Below are positions 42,709 to 51,490 of a stretch of 64,000 nucleotides of DNA, piece by piece. The DNA comes from Streptomyces sp. AP-93 (lineage in GTDB: Bacteria; Actinomycetota; Actinomycetes; Streptomycetales; Streptomycetaceae): assembly GCF_022808175.1 (NCBI RefSeq), contig NZ_JALGBX010000031.1:23630-87629 (forward strand), in the 5' to 3' direction. The translations under genes were made by a program, and so were the position numbers. The stretch's first letter is position 1. Each line of letters begins with the position of its first letter. Under the pieces are notes generated by a model. It was not told the DNA's origin and searched no databases. It worked only from the letters and a program-made list of their open reading frames with translations.

Positions 42709-45700
42709 TTGAGATCACGTACGCGATCACACCCCAGAGGACGGTCCACGGCCCTGGCGCTGGCCGTCGCGGGATGCCTGGCAGCCGCGCTGCCGGCCGC
42801 CGGAGCCTCCCTCGCCGAGGCGGCCACCACGACCGTCGCCCCCGCCGCCGCGACGGCGGCCGACGACGGCACGGCGACGGTCTTCTACTACACCAAGACC
42901 CGCAACTGGGCTGCGTACAACCTGCATTGGGCCCCCGACGGCGGCAGCTGGACGACCGTCCCCGGCACCGGGATGGAAGCCGCCTGTACCGACTGGGTGA
43001 AGAAGACCGTCAGCCTCGGCTCGGCCGCAGGCCTCCAGGCGACCTTCAACAACGGCCAGGGCACCTGGGACAACAACGGGGGCAAGAACTACTCCCTGGG
43101 TACCGGGGTCATCACCGTCAAGGACGGGGTCGTGGCCCACAGCGACCCCTGTACCACCGACCCCGGTACCGGCACGGGAACCGGCGCGAGCGCCACCGTC
43201 TACTACGCGACGACCACGGTCGGCTGGCCGACCGTCAATCTGCACTGGGCCCCGACCGGCGGCTCCTGGACCACCGTCCCCGGCACCGGCATGGACCCGG
43301 CCTGCACGGGCTGGGTGAAGAAGACGGTCCCGCTCGGCTCTGCCGCCGGACTCGCCGCCACCTTCAACAACGGCAACGGCACCTGGGACAACAACAACGG
43401 CAGGAACTACGCCCTGGGCGCGGGCCTGTCCACGGTGAAGGACACCACGGTCACCGCGAACGCCGCCGACCCGTGCGCCGCCGTCGTCCCCGACACGACC
43501 GCGCCCACCGTGCCCGCGAACTTGCGGGCCGCCGCCACCGACGTGTCCACCGTCGTGACCTGGGACGCCGCCACGGACGACCGGGGAGTGACCGGCTACC
43601 AGGTCACCCGCTCGGGCGGCACGAAGGGCGCCGTGGTCACCTCCGTCACCTCCACGGTCCTCACCGAATCCGGGCTGGAGGAGCGCACCGCCTACACCTA
43701 CACGGTCAGGGCGGTGGACGCCGCCGGGAACCTCTCCGCCTCCTCGGCCGCGGCCGCCACCACCACGGGCACCCGGCCCCCGGCCCCGGCCGGATCCGCG
43801 CCGCTGGGCGGCGACCCGCGCAAGGACCCGATCTACTTCGTGCTCACCGCCCGCTTCAACGACGGAGACAGCGCCAACAACCGGGGCGGCGGCCAGGACG
43901 TGAAGTCCGGGAACGCCGCCAACAACGACCCGATGTTCCGCGGGGACTTCAAGGGTCTGGTCGAGAAGCTGGACTACGTCAAAGCGCTCGGCTTCTCCGC
44001 GATCTGGATCACCCCGGTCGTGCTGAACCGCTCCGACTACGACTACCACGGCTATCACGGCTACGACTTCTACAAGGTCGACCCGCGCCTGGAATCCGCC
44101 GGCGCCTCCTACCAGGACCTCATCAACGCCGCCCACGCCAAGGACGTCAAGATCTACCAGGACGTGGTGTACAACCACAGCGCCCGCTGGGGGGCCAAGG
44201 GCCTGTTCACCCCCACCGTCTTCGGCGTCCGCGACACGCAGTGGTCCTGGTACTACGACGAGAAGCAGGCCGGCTTTGAGTACGACGGCCTCACCGTCGA
44301 CCCCAAGAGCGGAAAGTCGTACTACAACGGCGACATGTGGTCGACGGCCGAACCGGCCGGGAACACCTGCGTCAACTGGGGCGTGGCCACCCCGTACAGG
44401 AGCGCCGAGGGCTACACCATCTACAACTGCCAGTGGCCGAACCCGACCTCGGGGATGTTCCCCAAGGCCCTGTTCCACCAGTGCTGGATAGGCAACTGGG
44501 AGGGTGAGGATGCCCGTTCCTGCTGGATCCACGAGGACCTGGCGGACTTCAACACCGAGAACCCGGCCGTCCAGAACTACCTCATCGGCGCGTACAACAA
44601 GTACATCGACATGGGCGTCGACGGGTTCCGCGTCGACACGGCCGTGCACATCCCCCGCGTCACCTGGAACCGGCGCTTCCTGCCCGCCATCCAGCAGCGC
44701 GTGGCCCAGCAGTTCGGCGCCCAGAAGGCCGAGGACTTCTACGTCTTCGGCGAGGTCGGCTCCTTCGTCAACGACAAGTGGAACCGCGGCTCGGCCAACC
44801 AGTCCGCGCAGTACTACACCTGGAAGGAGTCCGCGACGTACAGCGCGGACGACGCCACCGCCGCCGTCCAGCAGTACACGACCGACAACGACCCGGCCAA
44901 GCAGCCGACCAGCACCAACGCCTTCCTGAGCGGCAATCTCTACCACGCCCCCGACCACAGCAAGTTCTCCGGCATGAACGTCATCGACATGCGCATGCAC
45001 ATGAACTTCGGGGACGCCAACAACGCCTTCCAGAACGGCAAGGACTCCGACGACAGCTACAACGACGCCACCTACAACGTCGTCTACGTCGACAGCCACG
45101 ACTTCGGCCCCGGCAAATCCTCCACCCGTTACGCGGGCGGCACCGAGGCCTGGGCCGAGAACATGGCCCTGATGTGGACCTTCCGCGGCATCCCGACCCT
45201 GTACTACGGCTCCGAGACCGAGTTCCAGGCCGGCAAACAGATCGACTGCGGCCCGACCTGCCCGCTCGCCGGCACCGGCCGCGCCTACTACGGGGACAAG
45301 ATCGCGGGATCGGTCACCGCCTCCGGCTTCTCGAAGGTCGCCACCGCCACCGGGCCGGTCGCCGCCACCCTCGAATCCCCGCTGGTCAAACACCTCCAGA
45401 GGCTGAACGAGATCCGCCGCGCCGTGCCCGCCCTCCAGATGGGCCAGTACTCCACGGAGGGAGTCTCGGGAGGCATGGCCTTCAAGCGCCGCTACACCGA
45501 CACGGCCACCGGCGTGGACAGCTTCGCCCTGGTGACCGTCACCGGGTCCGCCACGTACGCGGGCGTCCCCAACGGCACGTACAAGGACGCCGTCACCGGC
45601 GACGTGAAGACCGTCTCCAACGGCACCCTGTCCGTCCCGGCCCCCGGGAAGGGCAACCTCCGGGTCTACGTCCTCGACCTGGCCGGCAGCAACGCCGCCC

Positions 45701-45738
45701 CCGGCAAGGTGGGCGCCGCCGGGCCCTACCTGAAGTAG
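42709..45738 (+). CDS. secreted alpha-amylase-family enzyme (GH13) with two CBM25-like modules
   Basis: The start is TTG 42709 behind GAGGAG, giving 1009 residues. A signal peptide (STALALAVAGCLAAALPAAG) exports it. Two starch-binding modules of the CBM25 type (about 55-145 and 160-255) repeat TVFYYTKTRNWAAYNLHWAP / TVYYATTTVGWPTVNLHWAP. A fibronectin-III domain (about 268-355) leads to the GH13 barrel (about 370-905) with DVVYNH, nucleophile D643 in GFRVDTAVH, acid/base E682 in FGEVGS and D798 in VDSHD. A C-terminal beta domain closes it. It probably degrades starch outside the cell. Upstream TTGC dyads suggest MalR control. Confidence 0.92.
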   Translation: MRSRTRSHPRGRSTALALAVAGCLAAALPAAGASLAEAATTTVAPAAATAADDGTATVFYYTKTRNWAAYNLHWAPDGGSWTTVPGTGMEAACTDWVKKTVSLGSAAGLQATFNNGQGTWDNNGGKNYSLGTGVITVKDGVVAHSDPCTTDPGTGTGTGASATVYYATTTVGWPTVNLHWAPTGGSWTTVPGTGMDPACTGWVKKTVPLGSAAGLAATFNNGNGTWDNNNGRNYALGAGLSTVKDTTVTANAADPCAAVVPDTTAPTVPANLRAAATDVSTVVTWDAATDDRGVTGYQVTRSGGTKGAVVTSVTSTVLTESGLEERTAYTYTVRAVDAAGNLSASSAAAATTTGTRPPAPAGSAPLGGDPRKDPIYFVLTARFNDGDSANNRGGGQDVKSGNAANNDPMFRGDFKGLVEKLDYVKALGFSAIWITPVVLNRSDYDYHGYHGYDFYKVDPRLESAGASYQDLINAAHAKDVKIYQDVVYNHSARWGAKGLFTPTVFGVRDTQWSWYYDEKQAGFEYDGLTVDPKSGKSYYNGDMWSTAEPAGNTCVNWGVATPYRSAEGYTIYNCQWPNPTSGMFPKALFHQCWIGNWEGEDARSCWIHEDLADFNTENPAVQNYLIGAYNKYIDMGVDGFRVDTAVHIPRVTWNRRFLPAIQQRVAQQFGAQKAEDFYVFGEVGSFVNDKWNRGSANQSAQYYTWKESATYSADDATAAVQQYTTDNDPAKQPTSTNAFLSGNLYHAPDHSKFSGMNVIDMRMHMNFGDANNAFQNGKDSDDSYNDATYNVVYVDSHDFGPGKSSTRYAGGTEAWAENMALMWTFRGIPTLYYGSETEFQAGKQIDCGPTCPLAGTGRAYYGDKIAGSVTASGFSKVATATGPVAATLESPLVKHLQRLNEIRRAVPALQMGQYSTEGVSGGMAFKRRYTDTATGVDSFALVTVTGSATYAGVPNGTYKDAVTGDVKTVSNGTLSVPAPGKGNLRVYVLDLAGSNAAPGKVGAAGPYLK

Positions 45739-45742
45739 AGGA

Positions 45743-45776
45743 GCGGGGCGGGGCGCGGTCACCCGCCCCGCCCCGC
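45743..45776 (+). terminator. 13-bp GC stem after amylase
   Basis: gcggggcggggcg (45743-45755) pairs perfectly with cgccccgccccgc (45764-45776) across an 8-base loop. It begins four bases after the amylase stop and is followed by CTTTCG. Confidence 0.8.
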
Positions 45777-45816
45777 CTTTCGTGCATGTGTTCGAATTGC
45801 GCGCTATTCTGGACCC

Positions 45817-46443
45817 ATGCACGCACTCCAGGGCTCGCTCTTCGACCAGGGCGACGAGATCCGCATCGGCCCGCTGGCGGGTGCCCGGCGTACGGAGCTG
45901 GGCGCCGGTGCCTGGGTGGACCACCTGCCGGGCTGGCTGGCGGGCGCCGACGCACTGTTCGAGCGGCTCGCGGCCGACGTCCCGTGGCACGCCGAGCGGC
46001 GGCAGATGTACGAGCGGGAGGTGGCGGTCCCGCGCCTGCTGGCCCACTACGGCCAGGCGGACCCGCTGCCGCACCCCGTCCTCGCCGGGGCCCGGGCCGC
46101 GCTGAGCCGCCACTATGCCCCCGAGCTGGGCGAACCCTTCGTCACGGCGGGCCTGTGCCTCTACCGCGACGGCCGCGACAGCGTCGCCTGGCACGGCGAC
46201 CGCACGGGCCGCTCCGCCACCGAGGACACGATGGTCGCGATCCTCTCGGTGGGCGACCCCCGCGACCTGGTCCTGCGCCCCCGCGACGGCGGCGCCACCC
46301 TGCTCCGCCTCCCCCTGGGCCACGGCGACCTGGCGGTGATGGGCGGCTCCTGCCAGCGCACGATGGAACACGCCGTCCCCAAGACGGCCCGCCCGGTCGG
46401 GCCCCGCATCAGCGTCCAGTTCCGTCCGCGCGGGGTCAGTTGA
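45817..46443 (+). CDS. alkB: AlkB-like 2OG/Fe(II) dioxygenase
   Basis: The 208-residue protein starts at ATG 45817. No ribosome site is seen, and the start lies about 10 bases after TATTCT, so a leaderless message is likely. The dioxygenase core has RHYAPELGEPFVTAGLCLYR, the iron ligands in SVAWHGDRTG (HxD), the distal His in CQRTMEHAVPKT and 2-oxoglutarate-binding Arg in GPRISVQFR. AlkB proteins reverse alkylation damage such as 1-methyladenine and 3-methylcytosine in DNA. No SOS or Ada-type box was recognised upstream. Confidence 0.88.
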   Translation: MHALQGSLFDQGDEIRIGPLAGARRTELGAGAWVDHLPGWLAGADALFERLAADVPWHAERRQMYEREVAVPRLLAHYGQADPLPHPVLAGARAALSRHYAPELGEPFVTAGLCLYRDGRDSVAWHGDRTGRSATEDTMVAILSVGDPRDLVLRPRDGGATLLRLPLGHGDLAVMGGSCQRTMEHAVPKTARPVGPRISVQFRPRGVS

Positions 46444-46485
46444 GCCGACGGGCGCGGAGGCTGGGGATGCCGGATGCCGGATGCC

Positions 46486-46782
46486 TTACGCCGCGTCGAG
46501 TTCCTTGGGCGGGCGGGCTGCCGAGGCCGCCGCGTGCAGGGAGCGCAGGGCCAGCAGCAGGATGCCGATGTCGTCCAGGTAGACCGGGTCCGGGATCAGG
46601 TCCACCGGGGAGACCGTGTACGCGACGGCGGCCCAGAACAGGGCCTTGTCGCGCAGGGGGATGCCCGCGTCGCGCAGGAGCCGGCGGGCCGCGAAGACCC
46701 GTACGAGGAGCACGGCCGCGGTGACCGCCAGGCCGGCCGCCACCACCGCGGCCACGATGAGCCAGACGGTCGTCGTGTCCAT
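46486..46782 (-). CDS. DUF1232 (YkvA-type) membrane protein
   Basis: The 98-residue protein starts at ATG 46782, sharing bases with the MarR stop (TGATG), so it is translationally coupled. It has an N-terminal helix (VWLIVAAVVAAGLAVTAAVL) and the DUF1232 signature ALFWAAVAYTVSPVDLIPDP followed by YLDDIGILLLAL. The family's role is not established. Operon membership with a MarR repressor suggests it belongs to the same stress response as the divergent DoxX. Confidence 0.85.
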   Translation of the reverse strand: MDTTTVWLIVAAVVAAGLAVTAAVLLVRVFAARRLLRDAGIPLRDKALFWAAVAYTVSPVDLIPDPVYLDDIGILLLALRSLHAAASAARPPKELDAA

Positions 46783-47246
46783 CAGGCGCCCTGTGTCCGG
46801 AGCCGGCGGCTGACCTCGCCGAGCCCGTCCGCGAGCGTGTCGAGCTGTTCGGGGGTGAGGACGTCCACCAGGACCTCCCGGACCGTGGTCACGTGGCCCG
46901 GCGCGGCCTCCGTCAGCCGGGCGCGGCCCGTCTCGGTGAGGACGGCGTATACCCCCCGGACGTCGGAGGGGCAGGTGCGGCGGCGGACGAGGCCCGCCTT
47001 CTCCAGCTGGGTGACCTGGTAGGTCAGGCCGCTCTTGGAGTTGACCAGCCCGTTGGCGAGCTCCGTCATGCGCAGTTCGCGCTCCGGAGCCCTGGCGAGC
47101 CGCACGAGGATCTCGTACTGCGGGTGGGAGAGTCCGGAATCGTCCTTGAGCTGCTGATCGAGGCGGCGGTTGACCAGGGCGGAAGCGGCCAGGAACCCCT
47201 CCCAGGCCCGCATCTCGCGGGCGTCCAGCCATTTCGTCTCAGCCAT
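46782..47246 (-). CDS. MarR-family repressor
   Basis: The 154-residue protein starts at ATG 47246. The winged helix is clear: LSHPQYEILVRLARAPEREL, RMTELANGLVNSKSGLTYQV, TQLEKAGLVRRRTCPSDVRG and VYAVLTETGR. A cysteine in the wing (RRRTCPSD) could be redox sensitive. The divergent promoter region carries two TTC(C/G)AATTTGAA sites, one inside a 32-bp palindrome. It likely represses itself, DUF1232 and the DoxX gene. Quinone- or thiol-stress MarR proteins of the MhqR kind control DoxX genes in Bacillus, which supports but does not prove a similar role. Confidence 0.9.
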   Translation of the reverse strand: MAETKWLDAREMRAWEGFLAASALVNRRLDQQLKDDSGLSHPQYEILVRLARAPERELRMTELANGLVNSKSGLTYQVTQLEKAGLVRRRTCPSDVRGVYAVLTETGRARLTEAAPGHVTTVREVLVDVLTPEQLDTLADGLGEVSRRLRTQGA

Positions 47247-47267
47247 GGACCCAGGCTACACGTGACG

Positions 47268-47279
47268 TTCCAATTTGAA
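47268..47279. promoter_or_regulatory. MarR operator, site 1
   Basis: TTCCAATTTGAA lies 22 bases upstream of the MarR start. It is the same 12-mer as the centre of site 2 apart from one base. Confidence 0.7.
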
Positions 47280-47306
47280 TCAGCGGCGGATGCGGAGCTA
47301 GGGTCG

Positions 47307-47338
47307 GGGGATGTCGTTCGAATTTGAACGACATCCCC
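47307..47338. promoter_or_regulatory. MarR operator, site 2: 32-bp perfect palindrome
   Basis: ggggatgtcgttc (47307-47319) and gaacgacatcccc (47326-47338) flank GAATTT. The centre TTCGAATTTGAA repeats site 1. It lies about 30 bases before the DoxX start, in the right place to block its transcription. Confidence 0.85.
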
Positions 47339-47366
47339 TCGGGCCGCCCGACCGGAAGGACCTCCC

Positions 47367-47954
47367 ATGCCCAGCCCCGTGACCAGCTCGTCCCCCACCA
47401 CGCCGAAGCCGCGGGCCGGCGAACCCGCCGCCCCCCTCGCGCGCCCCTCGGGCGCCCCGGCCCCGTCCACCCCCGCCCACGACGTCGGCCTGCTCCTCCT
47501 GCGCGTGGTCCTCGGCCTGACCATGGCCGCCCACGGCGCCCAGAAGCTCTTCGGCTGGTTCGGCGGCGGCGGCATCAGCGGCACCGGCCAGTTCTTCACC
47601 GCCAGCGGCTACCCCGCGGGTGACGCCATGGCGGTACTCGCCGGGCTGACCGAGACCCTCGGCGGACTCGGCCTCGTCCTCGGGCTGCTCACCCCGCTGG
47701 CGGGCGCCGCCCTGGTCGGCACCATGATCAACGCGATCGCCGTGCACGGCGCCGGCTCCTTCTTCGCCCCGCAGGGCGTCGAGTACGAGCTCCTGCTCAC
47801 CGCCGGCGCCGCCGCCCTCGCGCTCACCGGCCCCGGCCGGTACGCCGCCGACCGCTTCCTGCCCGTCCTGCGGGGCCACCGCCTCGCCCACGGCGCCCTC
47901 GCGGTCGGCCTCGGCGTCGTGACCGCGGGCGTGCTGCTCCTCGTACGGAACTGA
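47367..47954 (+). CDS. DoxX-family membrane protein
   Basis: The 195-residue protein starts at ATG 47367. A Pro/Ser/Thr-rich head of about 38 residues precedes the DoxX fold of four helices (LLLLRVVLGLTMAAHGAQKL, FGWFGGGGISGTG, AGLTETLGGLGLVLGLLTPL, YELLLTAGAAALALTGPGRY) and an extra C-terminal helix. DoxX proteins sit in the membrane and are linked to thiol/quinone stress and sulfur oxidation systems. It is divergent from the MarR gene and has a perfect palindromic operator in its promoter. Confidence 0.88.
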   Translation: MPSPVTSSSPTTPKPRAGEPAAPLARPSGAPAPSTPAHDVGLLLLRVVLGLTMAAHGAQKLFGWFGGGGISGTGQFFTASGYPAGDAMAVLAGLTETLGGLGLVLGLLTPLAGAALVGTMINAIAVHGAGSFFAPQGVEYELLLTAGAAALALTGPGRYAADRFLPVLRGHRLAHGALAVGLGVVTAGVLLLVRN

Positions 47955-48036
47955 GCCGTCGGGGCGGGCGGCTCGGCGCGGCGCGGGGACCCGTACGGGC
48001 TGATTGAGTGCGGGCATTCGGGGGAAAGTGCCCTAA

Positions 48037-49851
48037 ATGACACAACCCATCGAAGACTACGCACTCATCGGCGACCTGATGACCAGTGGGCTGGTCGGCC
48101 GCGACGGGTCCATCGACTGGCTGTGCCTGCCGCGCTTCGACTCGGCCGCCTGTTTCGCCGCCCTCCTCGGCGACGAGGAGAACGGCCACTGGCGCATCGC
48201 CCCGGCCGCCGCCCCCGCTACCGCACGCTGCACCCGCCGGGCCTACGTCGACGGCACGCTCGTCCTCGAATCCTTCTGGGAGACCGAGGACGGCGCCTCG
48301 TTCAAGGTGATCGACTTCATGCCGCAGCGCGACACCGCGCCCGACCTGATGCGGATCGTCGAAGGCCTCGGCGGCGAATCGACCGTGAGCAGCACCCTGC
48401 GCCTGCGCTTCGACTACGGGCACATCGTGCCGTGGGTCCGGCGCGCCGGCAACCGCGAGGGCGACCGGGTCGCCGTCGCCGGACCCGACGCCGCGTGGCT
48501 GCGCAGCGAACCCTCCGTGCACACGTGGGGCGAGGGCATGAGCACTCGCTCCGAGTTCACGGTCGCCGCCGGCGAGCGCGTCGCCTTCGTGCTCACCTGG
48601 CACCCCTCGCACGAACCGCGCCCCGAGAACCTGGACCCGTACGCCGCCCTGGAGCAGAGCCTGGCCGACTGGCGGGAATGGACCGCTCAGTGCACCTACG
48701 AGGGCCCGTACCGGGAAGCGGTGGTCCGCTCCCTGATCACCCTCAAGGCCCTCACCTACGCCCCGACCGGCGGCATCGCCGCCGCCGCGACCACCTCCCT
48801 GCCGGAGGAGCTCGGCGGCGTCCGGAACTGGGACTACCGCTACTGCTGGCTGCGCGACTCCACCCTCACCCTCGGCTCCCTGCTGGCCACCGGCTACCTC
48901 GACGAGGCCCGCGCCTGGCGGGAGTGGCTGCTGCGGGCCATCGCGGGAGACCCGGCCGACCTGCAGATCATGTACGGGATCGGCGGCGAGCGGCGCATCC
49001 CGGAGAGTGAGCTGCCCTGGCTGAAGGGGTACGCGGCCTCCGTGCCGGTCCGGGTCGGCAACGCCGCCGTCGACCAGCTCCAGCTCGACGTGTACGGGGA
49101 GGTCCTCGACTCCCTCTACGTGGCCCGCTCCGCCGGACTCCCCGCCGAGTGGCACTCCTGGAGGATCCAGCTCGCGCTCCTCGACTTCCTGGAGCAGAAC
49201 TGGCACCGCCCCGACGAGGGACTGTGGGAAGTGCGCGGCCCGCGCCGCCACTTCACGCACTCCAAGGTGATGGCGTGGGTCGCCGCCGACCGGGCCGTGC
49301 GCACCCTCGAACTCAACCCCAAACTGCCCGGCGACGTGCACCGCTGGCGCGCCATGAGGGAGGCGGTCCACCGCGACGTCTGCGAGAACGCCTACGACGC
49401 GGAGCGGCGCACCTTCACCCAGTACTACGGCTCCCGCGAGCTGGACGCCGCCACCCTCCTCATCCCGCGCGTCGGCTTCCTGCCGTCCGACGACCCCCGT
49501 GTCATCGGCACGGTCGACGCGGTGCGCGAGGAACTGGGCCGCAGCGGCCTGGTCCGCCGCTACAGCACCGAGGGGCTCTCGGTGGACGGCCTGCCCGGCG
49601 ACGAAGGAGCCTTCCTCGCCTGCTCGTTCTGGCTCACCGACGCCCTGCACCTGACCGGGCGGGAGAAGGAGGCGAGGGAGCTCTTCGACCGCCTGCTGGC
49701 CGTACGCAACGACGTGGGACTCCTCGCCGAGGAGTACGACCCCGTATCGGGACGCCAACTCGGCAACTTCCCCCAGGCGTTCAGTCACGTCGGCCTGGTG
49801 AACACCGCGCTCACCCTGGGCGGGGGCAGCCTGGCGGCGGGCCAGGTGTAA
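48037..49851 (+). CDS. glycoside hydrolase family 15 (trehalase/glucoamylase-like)
   Basis: The 604-residue cytosolic protein starts at ATG 48037. It begins with the typical PIEDYALIGDLMTSGLVGRD and GSIDWLCLPRFDSAACFAAL, a beta-sandwich domain. It then has the (alpha/alpha)6 barrel with GGVRNWDYRYCWLRDSTLTL and FTHSKVMAWVAADRAVR. The catalytic acid/base region is near GPRRHFTHSK and GLLAEEYDP. No signal peptide is present. Actinobacterial relatives include mycobacterial GH15 trehalase, so trehalose or an alpha-glucan is the probable substrate. It converges with the rhodanese gene 37 bases away. Confidence 0.9.
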   Translation: MTQPIEDYALIGDLMTSGLVGRDGSIDWLCLPRFDSAACFAALLGDEENGHWRIAPAAAPATARCTRRAYVDGTLVLESFWETEDGASFKVIDFMPQRDTAPDLMRIVEGLGGESTVSSTLRLRFDYGHIVPWVRRAGNREGDRVAVAGPDAAWLRSEPSVHTWGEGMSTRSEFTVAAGERVAFVLTWHPSHEPRPENLDPYAALEQSLADWREWTAQCTYEGPYREAVVRSLITLKALTYAPTGGIAAAATTSLPEELGGVRNWDYRYCWLRDSTLTLGSLLATGYLDEARAWREWLLRAIAGDPADLQIMYGIGGERRIPESELPWLKGYAASVPVRVGNAAVDQLQLDVYGEVLDSLYVARSAGLPAEWHSWRIQLALLDFLEQNWHRPDEGLWEVRGPRRHFTHSKVMAWVAADRAVRTLELNPKLPGDVHRWRAMREAVHRDVCENAYDAERRTFTQYYGSRELDAATLLIPRVGFLPSDDPRVIGTVDAVREELGRSGLVRRYSTEGLSVDGLPGDEGAFLACSFWLTDALHLTGREKEARELFDRLLAVRNDVGLLAEEYDPVSGRQLGNFPQAFSHVGLVNTALTLGGGSLAAGQV

Positions 49852-49888
49852 GGTCCGGGCCCGCCGGCCGGGCCGGGCGCAGCGCCCC

Positions 49889-50425
49889 CTACCGGCGGCG
49901 GTTGAAGGGCAGCCGGCCGAGCACCACGGCCATGCCGCAGGTGTCCGTGAGGGCGGAGAACACCAGCCCGGCCGCGACCCCGGCGCTGAGCAGCGCGAAC
50001 GCCGGGTGCACCAGCAGACCGAGGAACAGGCCGAGGAGGACGAGCGCGCCCGCGGTGAACCGGACCTGACGCTCCATGGCCCATACCCGGCGGGGACCTT
50101 GGTCCGGGTAGTCGAGCGGATGCCCGTGCGCCGCCCAGGAGGTGGTGCCGCCGGTCAGGCTGGTGGCCGCGATGCCGTGCCCGGCCAGGGTCCGGGCCGC
50201 GTTTTCCGAGCGGGTCCCCGAGGCGCACACCAGCAGCAGTTCCTGCTCCTCCGCGGCCCGGCGCAGCTCGGGCAGGGAGCGGCCGATCCGGTCGAGGGGG
50301 ATGTTCAGCGCGCCGGGGAGGTGGCCGGAGGCGTACTCGCCCGGGGTGCGGACATCGACGATCCGGAACTCGGCGTGACGGGCGTGGGCCTGGCTGACGT
50401 CGAGGAGGGCGGGGCTGCGGCTCAT
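49889..50425 (-). CDS. rhodanese-DUF2892 fusion membrane protein
   Basis: The 178-residue protein starts at ATG 50425 with an AAGGAG site. Residues 1-100 are a rhodanese domain: FRIVDVRTPGEYASGHLPGA and the active-site loop LLVCASGTRSENA with catalytic Cys. Residues 110-178 are a DUF2892 two-helix unit (MERQVRFTAGALVLLGLFLG then ALLSAGVAAGLVFSALTDTC, ending GMAVVLGRLPFN). It probably holds a persulfide on the catalytic cysteine at the inner face of the membrane. The nearest genes do not show a sulfur pathway. Confidence 0.9.
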   Translation of the reverse strand: MSRSPALLDVSQAHARHAEFRIVDVRTPGEYASGHLPGALNIPLDRIGRSLPELRRAAEEQELLLVCASGTRSENAARTLAGHGIAATSLTGGTTSWAAHGHPLDYPDQGPRRVWAMERQVRFTAGALVLLGLFLGLLVHPAFALLSAGVAAGLVFSALTDTCGMAVVLGRLPFNRRR

Positions 50426-50555
50426 GGCGATCGGGCTCCTTCGAGAGGCGGGGACCGTGACGGCCATGGCGCGGAGCATAGGCGAAGGGGCGGAGCCGGC
50501 GAGACACCCGTTCCACCATTCGGGACACCAGTACGCGAAGAGGAGGGCGACCGTG

Positions 50556-51458
50556 TCACGGGAGGGTGGAGGTGACCGGTATGACCGGCAGGCCCATACG
50601 GACCGCGCCGGGGGCGGGAGCCGCCGGGATCCGCTCCAGGACGCCGCCCGCGAAGACGTCGTAGAGCGGGAGCGTCTCCAGGTGGACATAGCCGATGTGG
50701 CAGTCGCAGACCGCGAGGGGGCAGGCACGCGGGCGCAGGGCGGCCCGGTAGGAGCCGTCGTAGAGGTTGCCCAGCTCCGCCTTGACGAAGTGGCAGCGGC
50801 GGACCGTGCCGGCGCCGTCCACCGAGATCACCGAGGCGCCCGTGCGGCAGGGCAGACCCGCCGAGCGGTGCGGGTGGCGGCTGAACGGGAAGAGCGGGTC
50901 CAGGGCGGTCCAGTCGGCCGCCTCCGGGTCGGTGTACGCGTGCCCCTCCGCCGCGTTGACCCACAGGTACACCTCGGGCGGCAGCGCGGTGCGCAGCCGG
51001 CGGGCCTCCGCGAGGTGTTCCGGCAGGCCGACCACGCCCACGCTGAACCGCACCCCGGCGGCGGCCAGTTCCCGGCACTTGCCCAGGAACCGGTCGTACG
51101 GGGTCTGGCCCGGGTGGTACGTGCACCAGAGCGCGAGCGTGTCCCGGTCGGCCTCGGCGGTCCAGCCGGTGCGGCCGCTCAGGTTGGTCTGGATCGCGAC
51201 CCGGCGCACCTGCGGCAGGTGTGACAGCTCCACCAGGGCGCGCCGGTACCAGGAGCGGACCAGGCCCTCGCCCCACGGGGTGAACAGGACGGACAGCCGG
51301 TCGCCGGTGTTCCCGGCGGCCCAGCCGGCGAACCGTTCCAGGGCGGCCCGGTCGGCCGTCAGCAGCTCCCGGCTGTCCCGCCGCTTGGCGAACGGGCAGT
51401 AGGGACAGTCGTAGTCGCAGGAGGACAGCGGGCCCCGGTAGAGGACCGTCAGGTCCAT
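50556..51458 (-). CDS. STM4011-family radical SAM protein
   Basis: The 300-residue protein starts at ATG 51458. The radical SAM motif is C14, C18, C21 (SSCDYDCPYC). A TIM-barrel follows with VRRVAIQTNLSGRTGWTAEA and ALWCTYHPGQTPYDRFLGKC. The C-terminal third has several extra cysteines (RRCHFVKAELGNLYDG, RPRACPLAVCDCHIG), probably an auxiliary iron-sulfur cluster. It is the last gene of an STM4015-4014-4013-4012-4011 operon, 32 bases after STM4012. The protein matches the STM4011 family named from Salmonella. No reaction is known to me. Confidence 0.87.
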   Translation of the reverse strand: MDLTVLYRGPLSSCDYDCPYCPFAKRRDSRELLTADRAALERFAGWAAGNTGDRLSVLFTPWGEGLVRSWYRRALVELSHLPQVRRVAIQTNLSGRTGWTAEADRDTLALWCTYHPGQTPYDRFLGKCRELAAAGVRFSVGVVGLPEHLAEARRLRTALPPEVYLWVNAAEGHAYTDPEAADWTALDPLFPFSRHPHRSAGLPCRTGASVISVDGAGTVRRCHFVKAELGNLYDGSYRAALRPRACPLAVCDCHIGYVHLETLPLYDVFAGGVLERIPAAPAPGAVRMGLPVIPVTSTLP

Positions 51459-51490
51459 CGAGGCAGCCTCGCTCCGCGCCCCGGCCCCAG

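Noticed and set aside
42480..42712. Short ORFs in the amylase upstream region
   Set aside because: They overlap the operator-like dyads, lack ribosome sites and match nothing.
45780..45816. LexA/SOS box before alkB
   Set aside because: TTCGAA and nearby bases do not give the GAAC-N4-GTTC symmetry.
42727..46371. Minus-strand open frame of about 1200 codons across the amylase
   Set aside because: Val/Gly/Ala/Asp-rich shadow of the GH13 gene and of AlkB; no domain or ribosome site.
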